Source: Aliamphritea hakodatensis
GTDB lineage: Bacteria; Pseudomonadota; Gammaproteobacteria; Pseudomonadales; Balneatricaceae
Length of the DNA stretch: 64,000 nucleotides
Reading direction: 5' to 3'
Assembly (NCBI RefSeq): GCF_024347195.1
Contig: NZ_AP025281.1
Location: forward strand, 3,906,001-3,970,000
Shown: positions 1 to 7,955 of the stretch, piece after piece
Position numbering within the stretch: the stretch's first letter is position 1
Layout of the letters: each line of letters opens with the position of its first letter
Program-made: the position numbers and the translations under genes
Notes under the pieces: generated by a model
What the model saw: only the letters and a program-made list of their open reading frames with translations
Databases searched by the model: none
Told to the model about the DNA's origin: nothing

Positions 1-68
1 GCAGACAGGTAAGCACTGTCACGCTGCAAAATCTCTGTCGTTGTTATTAGAATCTTTCGTATTTAAAA

Positions 69-78
69 CTGTATACAG
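69..78. promoter_or_regulatory. Palindrome CTGTATACAG, possible GntR/FCD operator
   Basis: The ten bases CTGTATACAG form a perfect palindrome in an AT-rich context. Short TGTATACA-type palindromes are common operators of FCD-type GntR regulators, and such a regulator is encoded at 303-1001. Binding is inference. The target would be a gene running left out of the window. Confidence 0.35.
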
Positions 79-266
79 AAAAAAATATAACACTATATAC
101 CAAAGTTTCTCAATCCCTGATCCCTTTCACAGGCAATATAAAACAGCTGATAAATAAGCCTGGAACAGTACAGACGAATCTGACTGCCAAAAACAGCAAA
201 ATGGTGAAAACGTCTAACGGAAGCGGTCTGTCAGCGGGAACTGATTCAGATAAGCAGAGATACAGC

Positions 267-292
267 GCATGCAGGCTGAGCAGCCTGCATGC
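267..292. terminator. Strong hairpin after the GntR gene
   Basis: GCATGCAGGCTG and CAGCCTGCATGC are perfect 12-bp complements separated by only AG. The hairpin lies just past the stop of the leftward GntR gene, so it probably ends that transcript. No clear T-run follows, so a cruciform or protein site is also possible. Confidence 0.45.
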
Positions 293-302
293 CTGAAAAA
301 GA

Positions 303-1001
303 TTACTCGATGGGCATCTGGCCAGTGTAGATCAGCCCGTAAGCCTGACGGATAGACACTGAAATTTCTTCCCGGCGACGGCTGACATGCTCACCAATCA
401 AGCTGACAGCCTCTTCTTCATTGCGGGCCACAACCGCTTCAACAATGCGCTTATGGCTCGGCTCAAAGACCTTCTCAGAGGTAACATCTATCCAGCGCAT
501 AAAATAAATCCGCTGATTAACATTACACAGGGCATTAACAATCTCTTCGTTATCCGACAACCGTGCCAGGGTTTCATGAAACTTCTGGTCAATCTTCAGA
601 TTAGAGACGGTTTTATCCTGCTGGTAAATCCCGTGTATACCGGCATAAAAGTCAGCAAATTCCTGCAACTGCTCATCGGTTGCCCGGCGGCACGCCAGCC
701 GCACCGCCTGTTCTTCAAGTAACTGCCGGTATTCGTACAGATCAAATACTTCTTTTTCATCCAGTTCGCGGCAAAAGAAACCTTTATTCCGTTCCCAGCG
801 TAATAACTTTTCAGACACCAGTTGCTGCATGGCTTCGCGCAGCGGGGTACGGCTGACATCCAGCTGTTTGGCCAGCTTGCCCTCGTTGATCCGCTCACCA
901 GGGCGAAACTGAAACTTGATCGCCATATTACTGACGCGCTGGTAGATAGACTCTTTGATATCTGCTGACGGCTGCTTCGCCGTGGTTGAATCCGTTGACA
1001 T
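303..1001 (-). CDS. GntR-family transcriptional regulator (FCD subfamily)
   Basis: Predicted cytoplasmic DNA-binding regulator of 232 aa. The N-terminal winged helix (about residues 15-80) contains the typical GERINEGKLAKQLDVSRTPL helix-turn-helix. The C-terminal all-helical FCD ligand domain (about 90-220) keeps conserved His residues near FHETLARL and SHKRIVEA that often bind a metal for organic-acid sensing. The start is ATG with a GAG-rich stretch upstream. It stands alone on the minus strand. FCD regulators usually control catabolism of small organic acids, so the dehydrogenase/aldolase operon at 2168-4771 or a gene to the left are possible targets. The ligand is unknown. Confidence 0.9.
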   Translation of the reverse strand: MSTDSTTAKQPSADIKESIYQRVSNMAIKFQFRPGERINEGKLAKQLDVSRTPLREAMQQLVSEKLLRWERNKGFFCRELDEKEVFDLYEYRQLLEEQAVRLACRRATDEQLQEFADFYAGIHGIYQQDKTVSNLKIDQKFHETLARLSDNEEIVNALCNVNQRIYFMRWIDVTSEKVFEPSHKRIVEAVVARNEEEAVSLIGEHVSRRREEISVSIRQAYGLIYTGQMPIE

Positions 1002-1243
1002 GCACTCTCGCTCGAACGTTACGTTCCGAATGGCTCAGCTGCAGTTGTTATATGTAATGCTGTTCTACGCAACCGGAACCCGATAACTTTTTTGCTAAAA
1101 TACCACACTTGGCTACAGGACAAAGGAATTATTTACATCCTCCGGGTATAAGCAAATGCCTTAAAAATCCAGCCTGTGGGTGAACTTCCCCACCGGTTTC
1201 AGTGACCCAGTCTATGAATCCGCACTGATCTGAGGAACCCACT

Positions 1244-2104
1244 TTGGCCACATACTCCCGCAACCGGCTGACACAATTGCTGCCTTTTATACTGAGCCTT
1301 CTGTTGCTTGGCCTGAACTCCGGCCAGGTGCAGGCGGCGCCCAAAGCAGAACTCTGGCCATTATGGCAACCGACAGTTGCCACCGGGCAGTCCGCTGTAC
1401 CGGACTTTAAACACTGGGAAAACTTCCTCAGTCAGTATGTTCGCAGGTATGCCGACGGTCTGAACCGGGTGGATTACGCCAGCGTCACCCCGGCAGATAA
1501 AGCACAGTTAAAAGCCCTGCTGGAACAACTGTCCACCACAGACCCGCGGGGCTGGGGGCCGGCCACCCAAAAAACCTTCTGGATAAATACCTATAATCTG
1601 GCGGTGGTTTCACTGGTGCTGGATCACTATCCGCTGGATTCAATCCGGGATATACGCCTGAGTTTCAGCAGCCTGTTTAACGGTGGCCCCTGGGAAGATA
1701 AGACCCTCAGTGTCACCGGCCAGGAATTGTCTCTGAATGATATTGAACACCGCATCCTGCGCCCCATATGGCCGGACCGCCGGCTGCACTTTGCCCTGAA
1801 CTGCGCCAGTGTTGGCTGCCCTAATCTGGCCACACAGATTTACCGGGTGGAGACGCTGGATCAGCAACTGGATGCTGCCGAACAGGACTTCCTGCGCAAT
1901 AACCGGGCGGTTTTATGGCAGCCCGGTTCAAACACTCTGCAGCTTTCCAGCATCTTTAACTGGTATCAGGTTGATTTTGCCGCGAACGAAAACCAGTTGC
2001 TCGATTACCTGCAGCAACAGGGCGCAGTCAGCCCCGGGATCCTCAGCACACCGGACCTGAAGATCAGTTATGACTACAACTGGAACCTCAACACTGACAG
2101 CTGA
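1244..2104 (+). CDS. DUF547 domain protein, exported
   Basis: 286-aa protein with an N-terminal signal sequence (hydrophobic core about residues 12-25, likely cleavage after QVQA). The rest matches DUF547, with the landmarks KTFWINTYNLAVVSLVLDH and FALNCASVGCPNL. These conserved Asn, Cys and Tyr residues suggest an enzyme, but the family's activity is not established. The start is TTG, chosen because GAGGAA lies 8-9 bases upstream and the signal peptide begins directly there; no ATG fits. The gene is alone between the GntR gene and the convergent operon ending at 2168. Confidence 0.85.
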   Translation: MATYSRNRLTQLLPFILSLLLLGLNSGQVQAAPKAELWPLWQPTVATGQSAVPDFKHWENFLSQYVRRYADGLNRVDYASVTPADKAQLKALLEQLSTTDPRGWGPATQKTFWINTYNLAVVSLVLDHYPLDSIRDIRLSFSSLFNGGPWEDKTLSVTGQELSLNDIEHRILRPIWPDRRLHFALNCASVGCPNLATQIYRVETLDQQLDAAEQDFLRNNRAVLWQPGSNTLQLSSIFNWYQVDFAANENQLLDYLQQQGAVSPGILSTPDLKISYDYNWNLNTDS

Positions 2105-2110
2105 CAAAAA

Positions 2111-2150
2111 AGCCCGTTATGCCAGACCGCACCGGCAGGCATAACGGGCT
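2111..2150 (-). terminator. Rho-independent terminator of the 4771-2168 operon
   Basis: A 13-bp stem (AGCCCGTTATGCC pairing with GGCATAACGGGCT) lies between two converging genes. Read on the minus strand it is followed by a run of T, so it ends the leftward operon. The plus side has no T-run. Confidence 0.8.
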
Positions 2151-2167
2151 TGCCGATACAGATTCGC

Positions 2168-3058
2168 TCAGCGCAGCACCTGACCGCTGCGCTCCTCCAG
2201 CAAACGGACCACATTCAGGTGCGGCACCTGCGGCCCATAGGCATCAATGGCTTGCTGATAGGTCGCATAGACTTTATCCGCTAACGCCAGCTCCACATTC
2301 AGGTGGCTGCCCAGCTCGGTAATCAGACGCATATCCTTGGTAGCAAGGCCCAGCGCAAAGGACTCATCATAGCTGCCATCCAGTACTTTCGGGATATAGT
2401 TATCCACCACATAACTCTGGGCACAACTGTGACTCAGCACATCGCTCAGGGTATGCAAATCCAGCCCGGCCTTAGCGCCCAGCATTAAGGCTTCACCGAT
2501 ACCCTGTGCCACCAGATAATTCAGATGCAACTGGCTGAGCTTAGTCACATAGCCAGCCCCGGCAGGCCCCATACGGACAGCTTTTTGGGTAAAACTGGCC
2601 AGTACATCCTGATAGGGCAGCAGCGCTTCAGGCTCTGCCCCCAACAACATCGTCAGCCGGCCTTGCGCCGCCCCTTCACTCCCGCCGGTGACCGGTGCGT
2701 CAATCAGGATCATATGCGCCGGTGCCCCCGCCAGCACCTGTTGCCATTGCGCCAGTTCGTTGGTGCTGGTTTCAAACCAGCAACAACCTTCCCGGGCGTT
2801 CTCCAGAATGCCGTCCGGACCAAATGCCACTTCATTCACCTGAACCGCGCTGGGTAACGAGGTAAACAGTACGTCACAGTCAGTAGCCATCCGGGCAACC
2901 GACTCTCCGTCTGCAGCGCCTTTATCCACTAACCGCTGTACGGCGGCAGGATTAAGATCCAGCACCTGTAATTCATATCCATTCCCGCGACAGTGTTCCA
3001 ACAGGTTTGCCGCCATACCTGAGCCCATATTGCCCAGACCAATGAAGCCTATTTTCAT
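2168..3058 (-). CDS. NAD(P)-dependent 3-hydroxyisobutyrate dehydrogenase-like oxidoreductase
   Basis: 296-aa beta-hydroxyacid dehydrogenase. It opens with the Rossmann motif GFIGLGNMGSGMAANLL, has the substrate-binding signature DAPVTGGSEGAAQGRLTM near residue 120, and the GAGYVTKLSQL stretch with the expected catalytic Lys near residue 170. Family members oxidise 3-hydroxyacids such as 3-hydroxyisobutyrate, tartronate semialdehyde or L-threonate. It is the last gene of a tight operon, starting 23 bases after the class II aldolase stop. The pairing of aldolase with this dehydrogenase recalls four-carbon sugar-acid pathways, but the usual kinase partner is missing. The exact substrate cannot be read from the sequence. 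Confidence 0.85.
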   Translation of the reverse strand: MKIGFIGLGNMGSGMAANLLEHCRGNGYELQVLDLNPAAVQRLVDKGAADGESVARMATDCDVLFTSLPSAVQVNEVAFGPDGILENAREGCCWFETSTNELAQWQQVLAGAPAHMILIDAPVTGGSEGAAQGRLTMLLGAEPEALLPYQDVLASFTQKAVRMGPAGAGYVTKLSQLHLNYLVAQGIGEALMLGAKAGLDLHTLSDVLSHSCAQSYVVDNYIPKVLDGSYDESFALGLATKDMRLITELGSHLNVELALADKVYATYQQAIDAYGPQVPHLNVVRLLEERSGQVLR

Positions 3059-3081
3059 AGCCTTTTACCTGTATCACCCGG

Positions 3082-3819
3082 TTACTGTTTGTAAGATGGA
3101 TCCAGCCGGTCGCACTTGCGCAGCAGTGCCGGCCATTCATACTTACCCGGCGGGAAAGCTTCGTACTGTTTGGATGCTTTTTCCCACAGCTCGGTCGGGC
3201 CGGGGTCCAGCTCATAACCGGAAGCCGTCGCCTGCAGGGCAACTTCACACAGCCGCACCAGATAATACATATTCATAAAACACTCACCGGCGGTGGCACC
3301 TACCGTCAGAAAACCGTGATTTCGCATCACCAGACAGCTGTTATCCCCCAGGTTTTCAGCAATCCGGAAGCGCTCATCCGGATCAACCGACAGGCCTTCC
3401 CAGTCGTGGAAGCCAACTTTGCCGTACAACATTGAAGAATCCTGAATCAGAAACGGCAGCTCTTTAAATGCGGTGGCCGCACTGGCGGATTTAGGATGGG
3501 CATGGAACACAAAACGGTTATCTTTATGGCTGTCACTCAGGTGAACCGCACCGTGAATGATAAAACCGGCAGTGTTCACATCTTCCGGACCTTCCAGCAC
3601 ATTGCCCTCTTCATCCACTTTGATCAGGTTAGACGCACAAACCTCATCGTAATAGAGACCAAAACGGTGCATATAAAAGTGATGATCAGAACCGGGCACC
3701 CGGGCGGTGATATGGTTCCAGATGGTGTCATCCCAGCCAAAATAATGGGTCAGACGGAACATGGCTGCCAGATCAATCCGCACCTGTTCCTGTTGCTGTT
3801 CCAATGTCAGTTCGCTCAT
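3082..3819 (-). CDS. Class II aldolase/adducin family protein
   Basis: 245-aa Zn-dependent class II aldolase/adducin-like protein. FVFHAHPKSA carries the HxH pair and MRNHGFL a further conserved His. The family splits or decarboxylates phosphorylated or free sugar acids, and many members have unassigned substrates. I start it at the ATG at 3819 (MSELTLEQ), which has GAG about 6 bases upstream. A longer frame reaching 3894 would overlap the preceding gene deeply and lacks a ribosome site. Only 7 bases separate it from the dehydrogenase upstream, so the two are co-transcribed. Confidence 0.8.
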   Translation of the reverse strand: MSELTLEQQQEQVRIDLAAMFRLTHYFGWDDTIWNHITARVPGSDHHFYMHRFGLYYDEVCASNLIKVDEEGNVLEGPEDVNTAGFIIHGAVHLSDSHKDNRFVFHAHPKSASAATAFKELPFLIQDSSMLYGKVGFHDWEGLSVDPDERFRIAENLGDNSCLVMRNHGFLTVGATAGECFMNMYYLVRLCEVALQATASGYELDPGPTELWEKASKQYEAFPPGKYEWPALLRKCDRLDPSYKQ

Positions 3820-3826
3820 AGTCATC

Positions 3827-4771
3827 TCACATTTTATTGTTATCGGTGAACCGGCCGGGCTGATGCAGCGGAAACGGCTGCCCGCCCTGCTCAATTCTGT
3901 GAATATTGTCTACCACCAGTTTAGCCGCCGACCGGGCATAGGTTGCGCCGGACATATGGGGAGTAATATGAATATCAGGGTGATGCCACAGAGGAGACTC
4001 CGCGGGTAAAGGTTCGGTAGAGAAAGCGTCCAGCACGGCCTGTGATAACCGCCCGCAGGCCAGTGCATCAATCACATCGGTATCCACCAGCACTTCCCCC
4101 CGGCTGATATTGACCAGCACGGCACCGTCAGGCAGTAGCCGCAACAGACTGGCATCAATCATATGACGGGTATCAGGGGTTAGCGGCAAACAGTTAATGA
4201 TCACATCTGCCTGCGGCAGTGCCAGCGGTAAATCACCGCCACCGTAACACTCCACCCCCGCTAACGCTGCCTGATTCCGGTCCCAGCCCAGCACCTGGTA
4301 GCCGTTTGCGGCAAGGCGGCTGGCCACCGTTTTTCCTACCATCCCCAGCCCCAGCACCAGCACCCTAAACTCATCACTGGCACACAGGTTATGCCGCTCC
4401 CAATGTGCCTGGCTTTGCTGCTGTGCATAGAGCCCGAAACGCCGGTGAAAATGTAATACCCAGTACAACGCATAGCGGGCCATATCCTCCAGCACCTGTG
4501 GATCAACCAGCCGCAGCACAGGGACATCCGGTGTTGCCGGATCGGCATCCAGCGCTTCAGTACCGGCACCCAGCAGGTGTATCGCTTTCAGGTTGGGATA
4601 CCCGGCAAGATCGCCCGGCGGGTGATCCCATACCAGTGCATATTCAACCTGCTGACGGCGGGCCGGTGTCATATCCGATAACAGATAGACCTGTTGTTCA
4701 GGTAACAGCTCCGCCAGTGCGGCCTGCCAGCTGGCATTGTCATAACCATGGTTGTTCAGCAGAATTGCCAT
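3827..4771 (-). CDS. D-isomer-specific 2-hydroxyacid dehydrogenase (GhrA-like)
   Basis: 314-aa NAD(P)H-dependent 2-hydroxyacid dehydrogenase. The Rossmann motif VLGLGMVGKTVASRLA is mid-protein, followed by NISRGEVLVD (catalytic Arg), a Glu in AFSTEPLP and the catalytic His in ITPHMSGATY. Similar enzymes reduce glyoxylate or hydroxypyruvate. The start was set at the ATG at 4771 because GGGAAAGG sits just upstream; a GTG at 4819 in frame has no such support. It is the first gene of the operon that continues into the aldolase and the 3-hydroxyacid dehydrogenase, and it is divergent from the TSUP permease. Confidence 0.85.
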   Translation of the reverse strand: MAILLNNHGYDNASWQAALAELLPEQQVYLLSDMTPARRQQVEYALVWDHPPGDLAGYPNLKAIHLLGAGTEALDADPATPDVPVLRLVDPQVLEDMARYALYWVLHFHRRFGLYAQQQSQAHWERHNLCASDEFRVLVLGLGMVGKTVASRLAANGYQVLGWDRNQAALAGVECYGGGDLPLALPQADVIINCLPLTPDTRHMIDASLLRLLPDGAVLVNISRGEVLVDTDVIDALACGRLSQAVLDAFSTEPLPAESPLWHHPDIHITPHMSGATYARSAAKLVVDNIHRIEQGGQPFPLHQPGRFTDNNKM

Positions 4772-4985
4772 GCCCTTTCCCATCAGCGGTGAAAACATCT
4801 TAGTGACTATTTTCTGCACCTGACTTCAGAAGTAAAACGAATAATACAGCTGACTAATATCGAATAATTCGATGCGAGATTATGCGTTTCCCCGACAGAT
4901 CACGTGTAAATGCTGGCACTGCGGTTCCCCCTGGCTTAGTATCAGCGCATTGTTTACTTCACATTCCCGAGCCGGTTATGCACAG

Positions 4986-5738
4986 ATGCTGACTGATCCC
5001 CTGTTCTACCTGGCAGCCATTCCGGCTGTACTGATCGTTGGCATATCCAAGGGCGGCTTTGGCGGCTCACTGGGTATGATTGCTGTGCCCATGCTTACCC
5101 TCACGGTTGCCTCTCCTGTCGCCGCAGCCATCATGCTGCCAATTCTGTTCGCCATGGACATTCAGGCCCTGTGGCGTTTCCGGCAGCACTTTGACAAACG
5201 CAATCTGCAAATCCTGCTACCGGCAGCGGCAGTGGGAATCGGCATCGGTACGCTGAGCTTTCAGCATTTAAGTGACAACCATCTGAAACTGATTATCGGG
5301 GTAACGTCCCTGCTGTTCTGTGGCAATGCCCTCCTGCACGCCCTGCGTAAACAAACCCCGGCTCCCCGTTCGGCGCATTTTGGACGCGGTGCTTTCTGGG
5401 GCACCCTGGCCGGTTTTACCAGCTTCAGCATCCATGCCGGCGGGCCGCCGCTGAGTTTTTACCTGCTACCCCAACGGCTTAATAAAACCGTTTTTGTCAC
5501 CACCAGTATTATTTTCTTTACCTGTGTAAACGGTATGAAACTGATTCCCTATTCAATGCTCGGGCTGTTCAGTAGCCAGCACCTGCTCACCTCTCTTGTG
5601 CTGATGCCGCTGGCGATTGCCGGGGTAAGACTCGGCACCCGGTTACACCATGTGCTGGATGCTGACCTCTTTTACCGCTTTTGTTACTTCTTCCTGTTTA
5701 TTGTTGGCCTGAAACTCACCGCTGAAGCGTTGATGTAA
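4986..5738 (+). CDS. TSUP (TauE/SafE) family membrane permease
   Basis: About 250 aa with some eight hydrophobic segments and the family pattern VGISKGGFGGSLGMIAVP near the N-terminus, plus a matching FTSFSIHAGGPPLSFYLLP half-way, reflecting the internal repeat of TSUP proteins. Members export or import sulfonates, sulfite or other small organic anions. The start is uncertain: the ATG at 4986 gives the normal length, whereas one at 4872 adds 38 residues unlike the family; neither has a good ribosome site. It faces away from the hydroxyacid operon and may carry that pathway's substrate. Confidence 0.8.
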   Translation: MLTDPLFYLAAIPAVLIVGISKGGFGGSLGMIAVPMLTLTVASPVAAAIMLPILFAMDIQALWRFRQHFDKRNLQILLPAAAVGIGIGTLSFQHLSDNHLKLIIGVTSLLFCGNALLHALRKQTPAPRSAHFGRGAFWGTLAGFTSFSIHAGGPPLSFYLLPQRLNKTVFVTTSIIFFTCVNGMKLIPYSMLGLFSSQHLLTSLVLMPLAIAGVRLGTRLHHVLDADLFYRFCYFFLFIVGLKLTAEALM

Positions 5739-5835
5739 CCGCCTGCACAAAAACGACATATTCACCTAAACCGGTCTGATCCCTACAGAAATCAGGCTTT
5801 TGGCGGAGCATTTTATTTCGTAATAGTGCTACTCC

Positions 5836-5884
5836 TGGTCGTCTGTGGGATAGACAATGACGCGCTCAAACACGAGCATGTCGC
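5836..5884 (+). promoter_or_regulatory. 21-bp-spaced half-sites (RTGTCGC), putative AraC-type operator for mttB-like gene
   Basis: TGGTCGT (5836), ATGACGC (5857) and ATGTCGC (5878) follow one another with an exact 21-base period, two helical turns, as expected for a tandem AraC-family site. The last two agree at 6 of 7 positions, and the surrounding bases also match. The same 7-mer (as GCGACAC) is repeated upstream of the corrinoid operon. The GbdR-like regulator at 7956-8939 is the obvious candidate binder. Confidence 0.55.
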
Positions 5885-5948
5885 GATCAGGTCAGCCCGT
5901 AACCGGGTCGCAAACCATACTCCCGCTTAAGATATGAAATTTCTAGAT

Positions 5949-6008
5949 AGCTGACATAACCCGCCCTAATGCGCCATTTAATGCCTGCACGGTGAAGGCA
6001 TGTCAGCT
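5949..6008 (+). promoter_or_regulatory. Long inverted repeat in the 5' leader of the mttB-like gene
   Basis: AGCTGACAT (5949-5957) and ATGTCAGCT (6000-6008) are perfect 9-bp complements, and a smaller stem TGCCT/AGGCA (5982-5986 and 5996-6000) abuts the right arm. The structure ends 37 bases before the start codon. It could fold in the mRNA leader or be a looping protein site. It does not match a cobalamin riboswitch that I recognise. Confidence 0.4.
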
Positions 6009-6045
6009 CACGTAATCCAGCATAATCCGAATTTGGAGTAAATAC

Positions 6046-7614
6046 ATGAGCGATTCAGAAGGCCCAGTTAAAGCACGTAAAAGTCGTCGTGGTGGAGGCC
6101 GTGCGGGTCGTCGTGCTGCAGGAGGTGCTCCGGCAGAGATCGTACCGTACATCACCCGTAACATTCCTTACTACGAAGTGCTTGATGAAGAAGGCCTGGC
6201 GCTGATCGAAGCCAACGCTGAAACAATTCTTGAAGAAGTCGGCATTGAATTCCGTGATGACGAAGAAGCGCTGCAGATCTGGCGTGATGCCGGTGCCACC
6301 GTTGAAGGCGAACTGGTTAAGTTCCCTAAAGGCATGTGTCGTTCAATCATTCAGGCGTCTGCTCCGAGCGAGTACGTTCACCATGCACGTAACCCTGCCC
6401 GTAACGTAGTGGTTGGCGGTAAGAACACTGCATTCGTTCCGGCTTACGGTTCTCCGTTCGTATACGACATGGACAAAGGCCGCCGTTACGCGACCATCGA
6501 AGACTTCCAGAACTTCGTAAAACTGGCCTACATGGCACCCAGCCTGCACCTGTCCGGCGGTACCATCTGTGAGCCTGTTGACCTGCCGGTAAACAAGCGT
6601 CACTTCGACATGCTGTACACGCACATGAAATACTCCGACAAGCCATTCATGGGATCTGTAACTGCCCCTGAGCGTGCTCAGGACAGTGTCGATATGTGTA
6701 AGATCCTGTTTGGCGACGATTTCTACGATGAAAACGGCAAGCCAAAGACCTTCATGACCAGCCTGATCAACGCCAACTCGCCGATGACGTTCGATGACAC
6801 CATGCTGGGTGCCGCTAAAGTATACGCGCGTAACAACCAGGCATGTGTGGTAACACCTTTCATCCTGGCCGGCGCAATGTCTCCGGTAACGGTTGCCGGT
6901 ACTGCCGCACAGACTCTGGCTGAAGCGATGGCAGGTATGGCCTTCGTACAGCTGGTTGCACCGGGTGCACCGGTTGTGATGGGTAGCTTCGCAAGCTCCA
7001 TTTCTATGCAGTCAGGTGCACCGACCTTCGGTACCCCTGAACCGGCACTGGTTCTTTACATCATGGCTAACCTGGCACGCCGTCTGGGTGTACCCTTCCG
7101 TTCCGGTGGTGGCTTCTGCGGCTCCAAGATCCCTGATGCCCAGGCCGCATCTGAAGCAGCCAATACTCTGGTACCAACCACGCTGGCCGGTGTTAACTTT
7201 GCACTGCACACTGCAGGCTGGCTGGAAGGCGGTCTGGCAATGGGCTACGAGAAGTTCGTCATGGATGCCGATCAGGCTGGTATGATGTGCACCCTGCTGA
7301 AAGGTGTGGATCTGTCTGAAAACGGTCAGGCGCTGGACGCTATCCGTGAAGTAGGTCCGGGTAACCACTTCCTGGGCTGTGCGCACACTCAGGCTAACTT
7401 CAAGACTGCGTTCTACCTGTCACCGCTGACCGACAACAACAGCTTTGAACAGTGGGAATCTGAAGGCTCCAAGACCATGGAACAGCGTGCCAACGCTTAC
7501 TGGAAGAAGCAGCTGTCTGAATACCAGGCGCCGGAAATTGATCCTGCAGTCGATCAGGCACTGATTGACTACATGGAACGCCGTAAGGCTGAGTTCCCGG
7601 ACTCTAACATCTAA
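6046..7614 (+). CDS. MttB-family corrinoid-dependent amine methyltransferase (non-pyrrolysine)
   Basis: 522-aa member of the trimethylamine/glycine betaine methyltransferase superfamily (TIM barrel). It would move a methyl group from a quaternary amine to Co(I) of the corrinoid protein encoded at 13495-14196. The frame has no internal amber codon, so it is not the pyrrolysine trimethylamine enzyme but belongs with MtgB-like members. Landmarks are NARNPARNVVVGG near residue 115, GSVTAPERAQDSVDM, GAPTFGTPEPAL and GPGNHFLGCAHTQANF near the C-terminus. Residues 9-23 form a basic tail (KARKSRRGGGRAGRR) that precedes the catalytic domain. Arg codons are almost all CGT/CGC, unlike the CGG-rich neighbours, suggesting high expression. 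The start is ATG with GGAG 8 bases upstream. Substrate is inferred to be glycine betaine or a relative from the GbdR-like neighbour. Confidence 0.88.
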   Translation: MSDSEGPVKARKSRRGGGRAGRRAAGGAPAEIVPYITRNIPYYEVLDEEGLALIEANAETILEEVGIEFRDDEEALQIWRDAGATVEGELVKFPKGMCRSIIQASAPSEYVHHARNPARNVVVGGKNTAFVPAYGSPFVYDMDKGRRYATIEDFQNFVKLAYMAPSLHLSGGTICEPVDLPVNKRHFDMLYTHMKYSDKPFMGSVTAPERAQDSVDMCKILFGDDFYDENGKPKTFMTSLINANSPMTFDDTMLGAAKVYARNNQACVVTPFILAGAMSPVTVAGTAAQTLAEAMAGMAFVQLVAPGAPVVMGSFASSISMQSGAPTFGTPEPALVLYIMANLARRLGVPFRSGGGFCGSKIPDAQAASEAANTLVPTTLAGVNFALHTAGWLEGGLAMGYEKFVMDADQAGMMCTLLKGVDLSENGQALDAIREVGPGNHFLGCAHTQANFKTAFYLSPLTDNNSFEQWESEGSKTMEQRANAYWKKQLSEYQAPEIDPAVDQALIDYMERRKAEFPDSNI

Positions 7615-7955
7615 GTAACCGTCTGAAACTGTTGCTGCCAACGCCGCGCCGGTCACCGACCCGCGCGGCGTTTTTATATGACAGGTACAGCGAAAGCTAA
7701 ACAGCCGGCTTGCCTGCAGTTTTTCTCATGGCGTCATCAAAAAGTCTTATCTTAACAATGTCGTTTTTAGTTGCATCTGACCGCCAAACCATAGTTAACT
7801 TGCCTAAATGCGCCACCCCGTCGACAAGGGTGAAACAAAAGATAATACTAGCGCACCGCCTTCCCCAACCCACATACCAAATAAAACAAAATGTGGCTTT
7901 TTAAGCCATACTGGGGAATAGCAACAATTTGACTTGTTCGGTTAGAGAGGCACGC
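7615..7955. other. Intergenic region between mttB-like gene and AraC regulator
   Basis: Holds the terminator at 7640-7675, then about 280 bases that must include the promoter of the AraC gene. An ATGTCGT sequence at 7758-7764 resembles one operator half-site but has no partner at 21 bases, so I do not call a site there. Confidence 0.6.
7640..7675 (+). terminator. Terminator after mttB-like gene
   Basis: AACGCCGCGC pairs with GCGCGGCGTT (7663-7672), a 10-bp GC-rich stem followed by TTTT. It is placed 25 bases after the stop codon, so the methyltransferase is a single-gene transcript. Confidence 0.85.

Larger units (their letters stand above)
1..302. other. Non-coding left edge
   Basis: No convincing gene. 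It holds a perfect 10-bp palindrome at 69-78 and a perfect 12-bp inverted repeat at 267-292. AT-rich stretches around 85-110 could be promoter sequence for a gene lying to the left of the window. Confidence 0.6.
5739..6045. other. Regulatory region upstream of mttB-like gene
   Basis: 307 bases without a gene. They hold the 21-bp-spaced half-sites at 5836-5884, a GGTCGC box at 5906-5911 and a long inverted repeat at 5949-6008. GGAG precedes the ATG at 6046 by 8 bases. I could not assign a clear -35/-10 pair. Confidence 0.7.

Noticed and set aside
6046..7614. True pyrrolysine-containing trimethylamine methyltransferase
   Set aside because: No in-frame amber codon is present and no pyl genes are visible; it fits the non-pyrrolysine branch.
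7758..7764. ATGTCGT as an autoregulatory site of the AraC gene
   Set aside because: No second half-site lies 21 bases away on either side, unlike the sites at 5836, 14507 and 18912.
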